NCBI RefSeq assembly: GCF_000499785.1
Contig: NZ_HG726021.1
Coordinates: forward strand, 332,814 to 396,813
Direction of reading: 5' to 3'
DNA from: Bacteroides neonati
GTDB taxonomy: Bacteria > Bacteroidota > Bacteroidia > Bacteroidales > Bacteroidaceae
Length of the DNA: 64,000 nt
In this document: positions 39,701 through 47,842 of the stretch, in pieces
How the letters are laid out: every line of letters starts with the position of its first letter
Numbering within the stretch: the stretch's first letter is position 1
The notes under the pieces: generated by a model
The model's input: the letters and a program-made list of their open reading frames with translations, nothing else
Database searches by the model: none
What the model was told of the DNA's origin: nothing
Program-made: the position numbers and the translations under genes

Positions 39701-41340
39701 AAGGTGGACAACTACCCGGCTATAAAGTCGATCAGGTCATTGCCCGTACACGCCACTCCATTCCGGGTATCTCGCTTATCTCACCACCACCGCATCACGA
39801 CATTTATTCCATCGAAGACCTGGCACAGCTTATCTTCGATCTGAAAAATGTAAACCCAAGTGCCAAAATCAGTGTGAAGCTGGTTGCCGAAAGCGGTGTA
39901 GGTACCATTGCCGCCGGTGTAGCAAAGGCTAAGGCCGACCTTATCGTTATCTCCGGAGCCGAAGGAGGTACGGGTGCCTCACCTGCTTCGAGCATTCGGT
40001 ATGCCGGTATTTCGCCAGAGCTCGGGTTGAGCGAAACTCAACAAACCCTTGTACTGAACGGATTGCGCGGACAAGTGATGTTGCAGGTAGACGGACAGCT
40101 CAAAACCGGTCGAGACATTGTACTGATGGCTATGCTCGGTGCCGAAGAGTTTGGCTTTGCTACCTCTGCACTTATTGTACTGGGTTGTGTGATGATGCGC
40201 AAATGCCACCTCAACACCTGCCCCGTAGGTGTTGCCACACAGAACGAAGAGTTGCGTCGTCGTTTTCATGGACGGAGCGAATATCTGGTCAACTTCTTCA
40301 CCTTTCTGGCACAAGAGGTACGCGAGCATCTGGCCGAAATCGGTGTCGAACGTCTTGACGACATAGTAGGGCGTACCGACCTGATCGAGCGTGTATCAGC
40401 CGATACACACCCCAAACATAATCTGCTCTCATTTGATAAACTGCTTACCCGTATTGAAAACGGTGCGGCCATCCGTCACCTCAGTTGTCAGGAGCACAAC
40501 ATAGAAGCTGTGAAAGACATCACCCTGCTGCATGCTACCCGTGAAGCGATTGAGAAGCAGCGAGAGATTTCGTTGGAATATACCATTACCAATACCGACA
40601 GGGCTGTAGGAACCATGCTGTCGGGGGTTATTGCCAGTAAGTATGGCGAGCAGGGTTTGCCCGACCAAACACTCAACATCCGCTTTAAAGGATCGGCCGG
40701 ACAGTCGTTCGGTGCTTTTCTTGCAGCCGGTGTCAATTTCCGTCTCGAAGGCGAAGCCAACGACTACCTGGGCAAAGGGTTAAGTGGCGGACGCATTGCC
40801 GTGCATCCCCCCATACGCAGTCACTTCGAAGCAGAACAGAACACTATTGCGGGCAATACACTGCTGTATGGAGCTACCAGCGGCGAAGTATATATCAACG
40901 GCCGCGTAGGCGAACGCTTTGCGGTACGCAACTCAGGTGCTATTGCCGTAGTGGAGGGTGTGGGTGATCATTGCTGTGAATACATGACAGGAGGTCGTGT
41001 AGTGGTACTGGGCGAGACTGGACGCAATTTTGCAGCCGGCATGAGCGGTGGTGTGGCTTACGTTTGGAACAAGCAGGGTGATTTCGATTATTTCTGCAAC
41101 ATGGAGATGGTCGAGCTTTCACTTATTGAGGAGGCCGGACACCGCAAGGAACTGCACGAACTGATTCGACAGCACTACTTGTATACCAACTCCAAACTGG
41201 CACGAACCATGCTCGACAATTGGAACCATTACCTGGATCAGTTTATTCAGGTAGTCCCCATCGAGTACAAAAAAGTACTGCAAGAGGAACAGATGCAAAA
41301 GTTGCAACAAAAGATTGCAGATGTGCAAAGAGATTATTAA
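36799..41340 (+). CDS. gltB: Glutamate synthase large (alpha) subunit
   Basis: This 1513-residue subunit transfers the glutamine amide to 2-oxoglutarate, giving two glutamates. A propeptide of about 34 residues precedes the nucleophile cysteine in HDACGVGML (about C35), as in other GltB proteins. The class II glutaminase domain is about 35-430, the central domain about 480-770, the FMN/synthase domain about 830-1210, with the 3Fe-4S cysteines in CVMMRKCHLNTCPVGVATQ, and the C-terminal GXGXG beta-helix about 1260-1480 (GGRIAVHPP, GGRVVVLGETGRNFAAGMSG). It is followed by gltD after 47 bases. Confidence 0.97.
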   Translation: MRKENLFSTKNNCFNEPFGNRQQGLYNASNEHDACGVGMLVNIHGNKSHEIVESALKVLENMRHRGAEGADNKTGDGAGILLQIPHEFILLQGIPVPEKGQYGTGLLFLPKEEKAQAEMLSILIEEIEKEGLTLMHLRNVPTCSTVLGEAALSTEPDIKQVFITGFTDNATPEHKLYTVRKKCENRIRCSAIPGREIFYIVSLSSQSIVYKGMLSSMQLRTYFPDLTNPYFTSGLALVHSRFSTNTFPTWALAQPFRLLAHNGEINTIRGNRGWMEARESVLSTPILGDIRALHPVVQPDMSDSASLDNVLEFLVMSGLSLPHAMAMLIPESFNEKNPIGEELKAFYEYHSILMEPWDGPAALLFSDGRYAGGMLDRNGLRPARYLITRSGMMVVASEVGTIDIEPTEIQEKGRLQPGKILLIDTRKGEIYYDGELKKQLAEGAPYRTWLATNRIELDELKSGRKVAHAVANYPGLLRNFGYSKEDVEKLILPMASTGAEPIQSMGNDTPLAVLSTEPQLLYNYFRQQFAQVTNPPIDPIREELVMSLTEYIGAVGMNILTPNEGHCKMVRLNHPILTNTQLDILCNIRYKGFKTMKLPILFEVSGGTSSLQQALTQLCKQAEESVANGVNYLILSDRDVDATHAAIPSLLAVSAVHHHLISVGKRVQTALIVESGEIREVMHAALLLGFGASALNPYLAFAVLHEGVTAQEIQLDYATAEKNYIKAICKGLLKIMSKMGISTIRSYRGAKIFEAVGLSEELSKAYFGGLHSTIGGIGLTEIARDALIMHRQGFAGDLAALLPHKGIYAFRKDGEQHAWNPETISTLQLATRLGSYKKFKEFTTMVDTKTTPVFLRDFLSFKHSPISIDRVEPVEQILKRFVSGAMSYGSISREAHEAIAVAMNQIHGRSNTGEGGEDAARFTPRADGSSLRSAIKQVASGRFGVTTEYLVNADEIQIKIAQGAKPGEGGQLPGYKVDQVIARTRHSIPGISLISPPPHHDIYSIEDLAQLIFDLKNVNPSAKISVKLVAESGVGTIAAGVAKAKADLIVISGAEGGTGASPASSIRYAGISPELGLSETQQTLVLNGLRGQVMLQVDGQLKTGRDIVLMAMLGAEEFGFATSALIVLGCVMMRKCHLNTCPVGVATQNEELRRRFHGRSEYLVNFFTFLAQEVREHLAEIGVERLDDIVGRTDLIERVSADTHPKHNLLSFDKLLTRIENGAAIRHLSCQEHNIEAVKDITLLHATREAIEKQREISLEYTITNTDRAVGTMLSGVIASKYGEQGLPDQTLNIRFKGSAGQSFGAFLAAGVNFRLEGEANDYLGKGLSGGRIAVHPPIRSHFEAEQNTIAGNTLLYGATSGEVYINGRVGERFAVRNSGAIAVVEGVGDHCCEYMTGGRVVVLGETGRNFAAGMSGGVAYVWNKQGDFDYFCNMEMVELSLIEEAGHRKELHELIRQHYLYTNSKLARTMLDNWNHYLDQFIQVVPIEYKKVLQEEQMQKLQQKIADVQRDY

Positions 41341-41387
41341 ACCGTAAACCGGGTTTCATTTTAGTATTATCATTTTAGCTTATTATT

Positions 41388-42734
41388 ATGGGAGATTCAA
41401 AAGCATTCCTAACTATACCCCGATACGAGGCCGGCTATCGCCCCGTACTCGAACGTATTACCGATTATAGCCAGGTGGAGCAAACACTCAATACGCACGA
41501 CCGAAAGCAACAGGCATCGCGCTGTATGGATTGCGGTGTACCGTTTTGCCATTGGGCTTGTCCTGTTGGCAATAAACAACCCGAATGGCAAGATGCCCTA
41601 TACCGGGGCAAATGGCAGGAGGCCTACCGGATATTGGCTTCAACCTGCGACTTTCCCGAGTTTACCGGACGCATCTGCCCTGCCCCATGCGAGAAAAGTT
41701 GCGTGCTCAACCTCTCGTGCGACGAACCCGTAACAATCCGCGAAAACGAAGCAGCCATTGTAGAAGCAGCCTTTCGCGAAGGATACATCACTCCGGCCAA
41801 CCCGGTTCGCAATGGTCGTTCGGTAGCCATTATCGGTGCAGGTCCTGCCGGACTTACAGTGGCCAATCAACTTAACCTCAAAGGATATTCGGTTACCGTA
41901 TTCGATAAGGCCGAAGCTCCGGGTGGGTTGCTTCGCTTCGGTATTCCTAACTTCAAGCTCGATAAAACCGTCATTGACCGCCGTATCAGACTGCTCGAAC
42001 AGGAAGGTATCCGGTTTGTTATGCAGACTACTATCGATACGCAGCAGTTGCCTCACGGGTTCGATGCTTATTGCCTATGCACAGGAGCCGAGATACCGCG
42101 CGACCTTCCTATACCGGGACGCGAGCTTAAAGGCATTCATTTTGCACTCGACCTGCTGGCACAGCAGAACCGGGTATTGGCCGGACAATCCTTTGGTGAA
42201 GACGAACGCATCACTGCCAAAGGTAAGCGGGTACTCGTGATCGGTGGTGGCGATACAGGCTCAGATTGCATCGGCACTTCCATTCGGCAAGGGGCTATCA
42301 GCGTAACACAGATCGAAATCATGCCCGAACCACCCACCCATCACAACCCTGCCACGCCCTGGCCTCAATGGCCATTGATACGTAAAACGACTTCAAGCCA
42401 TGAAGAGGGTTGTACACGCCGATGGAGTCTCGCCTCGAAAGAGTTTATCGGCAAAGAGGGGCATATAACCGGAGTAGTCGTTGAAAAGCAGGCAGAAGCC
42501 CCCATAGTTGAGCAAGTACTAGCTCGAACAAAACAACAGCCCGTTGCAACAACCGAAGTGATCGAAGCCGATCTGGTATTGCTCGCTATGGGCTATCTCA
42601 AACCTGAGCTAAGCGAACTGCCCGCCCATGTGTTTCGTGCAGGCGATGTAGCCACAGGTCCCAGTCTGGTAGTACGTGCCATGATGGAAGGGCGCCGGGT
42701 CGCAGCAAGCATCGATGCATTTTTAACAAAATAA
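41388..42734 (+). CDS. gltD: Glutamate synthase small (beta) subunit
   Basis: This 448-residue flavoprotein passes electrons from NADPH to GltB. N-terminal cysteine clusters CMDCGVPFCHWACPVGN and CPAPCEKSCVLN bind 4Fe-4S centres. The FAD-binding dinucleotide motif is IIGAGPAGLTVANQL and the NADPH-binding one VIGGGDTGSDCIG. The C-terminal FRAGDVATGPSLVVRAMMEG is the usual FAD-closing segment. It sits between gltB and asnB with short gaps, so all three are probably cotranscribed. Confidence 0.96.
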   Translation: MGDSKAFLTIPRYEAGYRPVLERITDYSQVEQTLNTHDRKQQASRCMDCGVPFCHWACPVGNKQPEWQDALYRGKWQEAYRILASTCDFPEFTGRICPAPCEKSCVLNLSCDEPVTIRENEAAIVEAAFREGYITPANPVRNGRSVAIIGAGPAGLTVANQLNLKGYSVTVFDKAEAPGGLLRFGIPNFKLDKTVIDRRIRLLEQEGIRFVMQTTIDTQQLPHGFDAYCLCTGAEIPRDLPIPGRELKGIHFALDLLAQQNRVLAGQSFGEDERITAKGKRVLVIGGGDTGSDCIGTSIRQGAISVTQIEIMPEPPTHHNPATPWPQWPLIRKTTSSHEEGCTRRWSLASKEFIGKEGHITGVVVEKQAEAPIVEQVLARTKQQPVATTEVIEADLVLLAMGYLKPELSELPAHVFRAGDVATGPSLVVRAMMEGRRVAASIDAFLTK

Positions 42735-42756
42735 CCTCCTCTAAAACAATACAACT

Positions 42757-44421
42757 ATGTGTGGAATTGCAGGTATCCTTCAAATCAAGACTCAGACCGA
42801 AGCGCTGAGAAGTAAAGCCCTTGGCATGTCAAGAACAATTCGTCACCGTGGCCCCGATTGGAGTGGCATCTATTGCGGACAGAGTGCTATCCTTACACAC
42901 GAGCGACTTTCAATTGTCGACCCTCAAAGTGGCGGACAACCTCTTTACTCGCCCAATCGTAAGCAAATACTGGCTGTAAATGGCGAGATATACAATCATC
43001 GCGATCTACGTAAACGCTATGCCGATACGTACGATTTCCAAACCGGATCGGACTGTGAAGTTATTCTGGCACTCTATCGTGACAAAGGTATCGACTTTCT
43101 CGAAGAACTGAACGGAATATTCGCCTTTGCTCTATACGATGAAGAGCGTGATGAATTTCTTCTCGCACGAGATCCGATCGGAGTGATTCCCCTCTATATC
43201 GGTCGTGATGCCGAAGGACACCTCTATTTTGCCTCCGAGCTGAAAGCCCTCGAGGGGCAGTGTGAAAGCTATGAACCCTTCTTGCCCGGACATTATTATC
43301 ACAGCCGGGAAGGAAAGATGAAGCGATGGTATAAGCGCGACTGGACCGATTACGAAGCGGTAAAGCAACATCCTGTTGGCACCGATCGACTCAAAGAGGC
43401 ACTTGAAAAAGCCGTGCAACGCCAATTAATGAGCGATGTTCCCTATGGAGTGTTGCTCAGTGGCGGACTCGACTCGTCTGTGATATCAGCCATTGCCAAA
43501 GAGTATGCCGCCCGCCGTATCGAGACGGATGGTACCGGTGATGCTTGGTGGCCGCAGCTTCACTCCTTTGCCGTGGGACTAAAAGATGCCCCCGATCTGT
43601 CCAAAGCGCGCGAAGTAGCCCAGCACATCGGCACCGTGCATCACGAAATACATTACACCATTCAAGAAGGTCTGGACGCTATCCGCGATGTTATCTACTA
43701 CATCGAAACCTACGACGTTACAACCGTGCGTGCCTCTACTCCCATGTACTTGCTGGCACGAGTCATCAAGTCAATGGGTATTAAAATGGTACTCAGCGGC
43801 GAGGGTGCCGACGAGATATTCGGCGGATACCTCTACTTTCACAAAGCACCCGATGCAAAGTCTTTTCACGAGGAGACGATACGTAAGCTATCCAAGCTAC
43901 ACCTATACGACTGTTTGCGTGCCAACAAAAGCCTATCGGCCTGGGGTGTAGAGGGGCGTGTACCATTTCTTGATAAAGAGTTTCTCGATGTAGCCATGCG
44001 TCTCGATCCCGAAGTGAAACGCTGTACAGGTAAAGAGATTGAGAAGAAGGTGCTGCGCGAAGCCTTCGCCGACAAGCTGCCTCACAGTGTGGCATGGCGA
44101 CAAAAAGAACAGTTCAGCGACGGTGTTGGTTACAACTGGATCGACACCCTCAAAAGGGTTACCGCACAAGCTGTCAGCGATGAGCAAATGGCAGATGCCG
44201 CCCAACGCTTCCCGATCAACACGCCGATGAGCAAAGAAGAGTATTATTATCGTAGTATTTTTGCCGAACACTTTCCGAGTAACAGTGCTGCTACCAGTGT
44301 ACCAAGCGTACCAAGCGTAGCTTGCTCTACCGCCGAAGCATTGGCATGGGATGTTACGTTTCAAGGACAAAACGATCCGAGCGGACGAGCCGTCAAGGGA
44401 GTTCACGAAGAAGCCTATTGA
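42757..44421 (+). CDS. asnB: Asparagine synthase B, glutamine-hydrolysing
   Basis: This 554-residue enzyme makes asparagine from aspartate, ATP and glutamine. The N-terminal glutaminase domain starts MCGIAGILQ, with Cys2 as nucleophile; further family motifs are RHRGPDWSG and HERLSIVDPQSGGQPL. The synthetase domain (about 210-500) carries the ATP pyrophosphatase loop LLSGGLDSSVIS and SGEGADEIFGGYLYFHKAP. It lies 22 bases after gltD. The last ~40 residues, rich in Ser, Val and Pro repeats, are lineage-variable. Confidence 0.96.
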   Translation: MCGIAGILQIKTQTEALRSKALGMSRTIRHRGPDWSGIYCGQSAILTHERLSIVDPQSGGQPLYSPNRKQILAVNGEIYNHRDLRKRYADTYDFQTGSDCEVILALYRDKGIDFLEELNGIFAFALYDEERDEFLLARDPIGVIPLYIGRDAEGHLYFASELKALEGQCESYEPFLPGHYYHSREGKMKRWYKRDWTDYEAVKQHPVGTDRLKEALEKAVQRQLMSDVPYGVLLSGGLDSSVISAIAKEYAARRIETDGTGDAWWPQLHSFAVGLKDAPDLSKAREVAQHIGTVHHEIHYTIQEGLDAIRDVIYYIETYDVTTVRASTPMYLLARVIKSMGIKMVLSGEGADEIFGGYLYFHKAPDAKSFHEETIRKLSKLHLYDCLRANKSLSAWGVEGRVPFLDKEFLDVAMRLDPEVKRCTGKEIEKKVLREAFADKLPHSVAWRQKEQFSDGVGYNWIDTLKRVTAQAVSDEQMADAAQRFPINTPMSKEEYYYRSIFAEHFPSNSAATSVPSVPSVACSTAEALAWDVTFQGQNDPSGRAVKGVHEEAY

Positions 44422-44449
44422 TTCTTTTTTATTTTCAATATATTTCTTC

Positions 44450-44457
44450 TACCTTTG
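44450..44457 (+). promoter_or_regulatory. -7 box for the phosphodiesterase gene
   Basis: TACCTTTG matches TAnnTTTG. A T-rich stretch about 20 bases upstream could serve as the -33 element. It places transcription start near 44465 and rules out a TTG start at 44455. Confidence 0.5.
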
Positions 44458-44475
44458 CATTTATTACTAACGAAT

Positions 44476-45249
44476 ATGAAGATTGTTATGAAAATGAGAA
44501 AAGTTCTTTTAACCTCTACCCTCTTCCTCGCTTCGCTCGGAGCTTTAGCGCAAACTCAGGTCATCGCTCACCGCGGATATTGGAAAACAAACGGTTCGGC
44601 ACAAAACAGCATTGCCGCCCTCATCAAAGCCGATTCGGTAGGTTGCTATGGTTCCGAGTTCGATGTTTGGTTGGCTGCCGACGGACAGTTAGTGGTTAAT
44701 CACGATCCCAGCTTTCAATCGCACAGCATGGAAAAAACGACCTCGACCGTACTCACCACCCTCAAGCTCGATAACGGCGAACGTCTGCCTACACTTGCCA
44801 AATACCTGCAAGTGGCGAAACCGCTCAAAACACGTCTCATACTCGAATTGAAAGGACATAGCACTCCCGAGCGTGAAACGAAAGCAATCGAAGAGATTAT
44901 CGCTCTGGTGAAGAAATTTGGTTTGGAAGATCGCATGGAGTACATCACTTTCTCGCTACATGCCACCAAAGAGTTCGTACGCTTGGCACCTGCGGGTACA
45001 CCGGTGTTTAACCTCGACGGAAAGCTCACGCCACGCGAACTAAAAGAGATGGGCTGCGCAGGACCTGATTATCATTATAGCGTGTTCCGCAAAAACCCCG
45101 AATGGCTCAAAGAGTGCCGCGAACTGGGACTAAAGACGAATGCGTGGACTGTAAACGATCCCAAAGACATGCAGTGGCTGATCGATAACAACATCGATTT
45201 CATTACAACCAACGAACCGGTGATGTTGCAAGAAATACTTAGCAAATAA
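44476..45249 (+). CDS. Glycerophosphodiester phosphodiesterase family protein, exported
   Basis: This protein of about 257 residues has a signal peptide (KVLLTSTLFLASLGALAQ) and should act in the periplasm, releasing glycerol 3-phosphate from deacylated phospholipids. Metal-binding and catalytic signatures are VIAHRGYW, SEFDVWLAADGQLVVNHD and LILELKGHS. The usual PENT segment after HRG reads AQNS here, a departure from consensus. The C-terminal AWTVNDPKDMQWLIDNNIDF and ITTNEP match the family. Three in-frame ATGs (44476, 44488, 44494) are possible; the last two give a more compact signal peptide. No partner gene is evident. Confidence 0.87.
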   Translation: MKIVMKMRKVLLTSTLFLASLGALAQTQVIAHRGYWKTNGSAQNSIAALIKADSVGCYGSEFDVWLAADGQLVVNHDPSFQSHSMEKTTSTVLTTLKLDNGERLPTLAKYLQVAKPLKTRLILELKGHSTPERETKAIEEIIALVKKFGLEDRMEYITFSLHATKEFVRLAPAGTPVFNLDGKLTPRELKEMGCAGPDYHYSVFRKNPEWLKECRELGLKTNAWTVNDPKDMQWLIDNNIDFITTNEPVMLQEILSK

Positions 45250-45303
45250 AAATCGAATACATAGTAAAAGGGACTGTCTCGATTTTACTCGACACACCCC
45301 CTT

Positions 45304-45333
45304 TTTACAATATACAATCAAGTATATTGTAAA
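45304..45333. repeat. 12-base perfect inverted repeat downstream of the phosphodiesterase gene
   Basis: TTTACAATATAC (45304-45315) and its complement (45322-45333) enclose a 6-base loop. It lies 54 bases after the phosphodiesterase stop and about 180 bases before the integrase. A terminator or a recombinase site are both possible; there is no clear T tail. Confidence 0.5.
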
Positions 45334-45371
45334 TAACAGAAACATAGCATATTAGATTAATTCAATCATAC

Positions 45372-45421
45372 AGGTTTAGAGCCATAGAGGTGTTTCTCAT
45401 GGCAAAATTAAACCTTTTTTG
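45372..45421 (+). terminator. Two-part hairpin with T run ahead of the integrase gene
   Basis: Outer arms AGGTTTA (45372-45378) and TAAACCT (45409-45415) surround inner arms GCCATAGAG and CTCATGGC (one bulged base), followed by TTTTTT. The form is that of a rho-independent terminator or attenuator, about 95 bases before the integrase start. Confidence 0.5.
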
Positions 45422-45514
45422 GGCAAAGGTACTATTCCGATGTAGTAATTCATGTAGTCTGGTTTGGACTCTGGATTATTCCCAAAAAACGTATAACGAT
45501 TAAACTTGTATGCT

Positions 45515-46795
45515 ATGTTTACAATTAACATCAAAGGAAAAGAAAACCCAAAAACCCCGCAGTTAGTAAAACTGGAGGCAGTCTTCTTCAAGACTGGTTA
45601 CGCAAGAGTCACAAAGGCATTAAACATTACTGGTCCTATTAAAGACTGGGATAGCCAGACTCAACAATTCAAGTCCAAGGGAGTAGAAGCTTCTGAGAAA
45701 AATCAGAAGCTAATTGAATTTAAAACCAAGTACCTTAAAGTTGCTGAGGATTGGGAAGCAGAATGCAAACAATGGGCTCCTGTTCAGTGGTCTCATAGCT
45801 TTGACAATATCGATAAAAAGCGTCAATCCACAAAAGTTATTTCTGTTTGCCAAATGTTCGATATCCTCAATGATAAGCTTTGTCATAGAGAACGAATCAA
45901 AAATGGCAATGTTCTTACCAGTGTTGGCACAGCTCGACGCTATAGATGTATGCGGCGTGTATTAGAAGAATTTACACTGCAAAAATACAATCGGGCTCTA
46001 TCCTCCTACTATTTTGAAGATATAACAGAGGAATTTGCTGATGCTTTTTGCTTTTTCTTGCAAAAGCGAGGTGCAGAGAATGGGAATGAAGGTAACTTAT
46101 ATGGCAACATGAAAGTGCTGAGAGGAATTGTATACTATGCGAACAAAATGGGAGTTCCTGATGCGGATATGAGTATTTTCCAGCGTGTTCAGCCTAAAAT
46201 GAAGCCAAAAAAGTTTGAGCCCAAAACAATCCCCTTAGACGTAATCCGAAAGATAGAGAATGTCGATAGAACCCTTTTCTCTCGTATAGAACAGTTCCAC
46301 ATTGATTTATTCCTTTTTAGTTTTTACACGGGCGGCATGGCTAACGTCGATGTTTGTTTTCTGACATGGGATTGTATTGATAAAGATGGAAGATTGACTT
46401 ATGAGCGTACAAAATTCCCGAAAAAAGCATCTATTATTTTTCATCCCAAAGCGAGAGCTATTGCTGAAAAATATAAAAACAAGTGCTTTGGAAATTATGT
46501 CCTACCTATCTTCTCTTTCAGACATACAACCGAATCCAAAAAGAGAAGCCGGATGAATAAGATTCGAACAAAGGTTAATATTACTTTGCGGAAATTATCC
46601 GAAGTAATTAAGTACAATGATAAAATAACATGGTATTCAGCCAGAGGAACATTTATCACAACTATGATAGCAGACAATGTGCATCCGGCTATTGTAGCTG
46701 AGATGGCAGGGAATAGCCCACAAACAATATTTAAACACTACTTTAAAAATACGACTCAAAAAGCAATTGACAATCAGGTTATGAATACAATTTAA
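45515..46795 (+). CDS. Tyrosine-type site-specific recombinase, atypical active site
   Basis: This protein of about 426 residues has the Bacteroidetes integrase layout: an arm-binding N-terminal domain (about 1-95), a SAM-like core-binding domain (about 105-215) and a catalytic domain (about 235-425). The second catalytic arginine (TWYSARGTFITT) and terminal tyrosine (IFKHYFKNT) are present. The first arginine position in FSFYTGGMANVDVCFL is glycine where relatives have TRGM, the histidine after ARG/ARH is missing, and the LGH box reads AGNSP. A TTG three codons earlier is less likely than the ATG at 45515. No attachment sites or element boundary are recognised. Confidence 0.8.
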   Translation: MFTINIKGKENPKTPQLVKLEAVFFKTGYARVTKALNITGPIKDWDSQTQQFKSKGVEASEKNQKLIEFKTKYLKVAEDWEAECKQWAPVQWSHSFDNIDKKRQSTKVISVCQMFDILNDKLCHRERIKNGNVLTSVGTARRYRCMRRVLEEFTLQKYNRALSSYYFEDITEEFADAFCFFLQKRGAENGNEGNLYGNMKVLRGIVYYANKMGVPDADMSIFQRVQPKMKPKKFEPKTIPLDVIRKIENVDRTLFSRIEQFHIDLFLFSFYTGGMANVDVCFLTWDCIDKDGRLTYERTKFPKKASIIFHPKARAIAEKYKNKCFGNYVLPIFSFRHTTESKKRSRMNKIRTKVNITLRKLSEVIKYNDKITWYSARGTFITTMIADNVHPAIVAEMAGNSPQTIFKHYFKNTTQKAIDNQVMNTI

Positions 46796-46805
46796 TGAGG
46801 ATCAT

Positions 46806-46813
46806 TATCTTTG
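46806..46813 (+). promoter_or_regulatory. -7 box for the histone-H1-like gene
   Basis: TATCTTTG lies 36 bases before the ATG at 46850 and fits TAnnTTTG. Confidence 0.5.
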
Positions 46814-46849
46814 CCGCCAAATAGGTATAAACTAACAAATTAACAAAAA

Positions 46850-47026
46850 ATGAAAGAATTAATCGAAAAGATCGAAGCTGCATATACGGCTTTCAAAACT
46901 GATGCTGCTGCTCAAGCAGAAAACGGAAACAAAGCTGCCGGAACTCGTGCTCGCAAAGCTTCTTTGGAAATCGAAAAGGCTATGAAAGAGTTTCGTAAAG
47001 CGTCATTGGAAGAGTCTAAGAAATAA
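46850..47026 (+). CDS. Small histone-H1-like (Hc1-type) basic protein
   Basis: This is a 58-residue protein starting MKELIEKIEAAYTAF and ending KAMKEFRKASLEESKK, with a central KAAGTRARKASLEIEK. The alternation of lysine, alanine and glutamate in long helices and the RARKA core are like the small histone H1 (Hc1-like) proteins common in Bacteroidetes, thought to bind DNA non-specifically. It has its own promoter box and an ATG in a good context. The reading frame is complete, and codon use is typical of a highly expressed protein. Confidence 0.8.
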   Translation: MKELIEKIEAAYTAFKTDAAAQAENGNKAAGTRARKASLEIEKAMKEFRKASLEESKK

Positions 47027-47078
47027 GACTCTGAAAATCTCCGAAAACAAGAAAGGACATCACCACGATGTCATTTTC

Positions 47079-47351
47079 TTATTTCACCATCTTCCGTGCA
47101 ACCCACAAAAAGACGACAAACAGCAAAAACGAAAACAACCCGATCACGATTACCGATAGCCACACCGGAACCCCCAATCCGAAACCGAGAGCAAAAACAA
47201 CTCCTTCCAGAAACTCCAACGGATTGATGGAGCTCCACACGAAGCCATCACTCTGCGGCGCAATCAGGAAAGCCAGAGCACTATACAACAATATCAGCTT
47301 TGCGACTGATATTAGTGTTGTTTTCAGGTTATATTTCGTAATGTTATTCAC
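47079..47351 (-). CDS. Small membrane protein of unknown function, overlapping the HU gene
   Basis: This 90-residue protein has hydrophobic segments at about 12-32, 47-62 and 62-85 and a basic end (VARKMVK), so it probably has two or three inner-membrane helices. I do not recognise the family. It begins with GTG sharing a base with the HU stop codon (TAGTG), suggesting translation coupled to HU. The opposite-strand open frame at 47068-47364 has no recognisable features and is treated as a shadow. Confidence 0.6.
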   Translation of the reverse strand: MNNITKYNLKTTLISVAKLILLYSALAFLIAPQSDGFVWSSINPLEFLEGVVFALGFGLGVPVWLSVIVIGLFSFLLFVVFLWVARKMVK

Positions 47352-47629
47352 TACTGCTTTTTAACGGCTAAGATAAATTCTTTAGCTGGTTTAAAAGCCG
47401 GAACACTATGTGCCGGAATAATTATAGTGGTATTTTTCGAGATATTACGGGCTGTCTTCTCAGCACGCTTCTTTATCTGAAAGGTGCCGAATCCTCTCAG
47501 GTAAACATTCTCTCCGGAGGCCATCGTTCCTTTCACACTCTCCATAAACGCTTCCACCACAGAAGCCACTTGAGTTTTATCCACTCCGGTCGTTTTAGCA
47601 ATTTGGCTAACAATATCAGCTTTTGTCAT
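47351..47629 (-). CDS. HU family DNA-binding protein
   Basis: This 92-residue nucleoid protein has the typical fold: MTKADIVSQIAKTTGVDKTQ at the start, the beta-saddle GTFQIKKRAEKTARNISKNT, and an arm with IIPAHSVPAFKPAKEF at the C-terminus. HU/IHF dimers bend DNA. Its upstream gap (47630-47842) is intergenic with no clear motif. It forms a two-gene unit with the overlapping membrane protein. Confidence 0.93.
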   Translation of the reverse strand: MTKADIVSQIAKTTGVDKTQVASVVEAFMESVKGTMASGENVYLRGFGTFQIKKRAEKTARNISKNTTIIIPAHSVPAFKPAKEFILAVKKQ

Positions 47630-47842
47630 TTTCTACAAATATTTTTTTGTTAAGAGCCACAAAGATAATGCTTTTTGGCTAAGATAATACTGATTTTCAC
47701 CACTTATTGCAGTGCATGGGAAGCCGCACAAGTAGCGGAATATACATACATTTACACCTCTAACAACCTGCTAATTCGGATAGTAGCCCAAGTGTGCGAG
47801 TTCAGAGCAAATTGAGTAAAAAAAGTAGGTCATTTATCTCAT

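Noticed and set aside
45268..45300. A segment resembling an insertion-sequence end (GGGACTGTCTCG)
   Set aside because: No inverted partner, transposase remnant or target duplication was found.
47068..47364. A 98-residue plus-strand frame over the small membrane protein
   Set aside because: It has low-complexity composition and is antisense to a protein coupled to HU by an overlapping codon.
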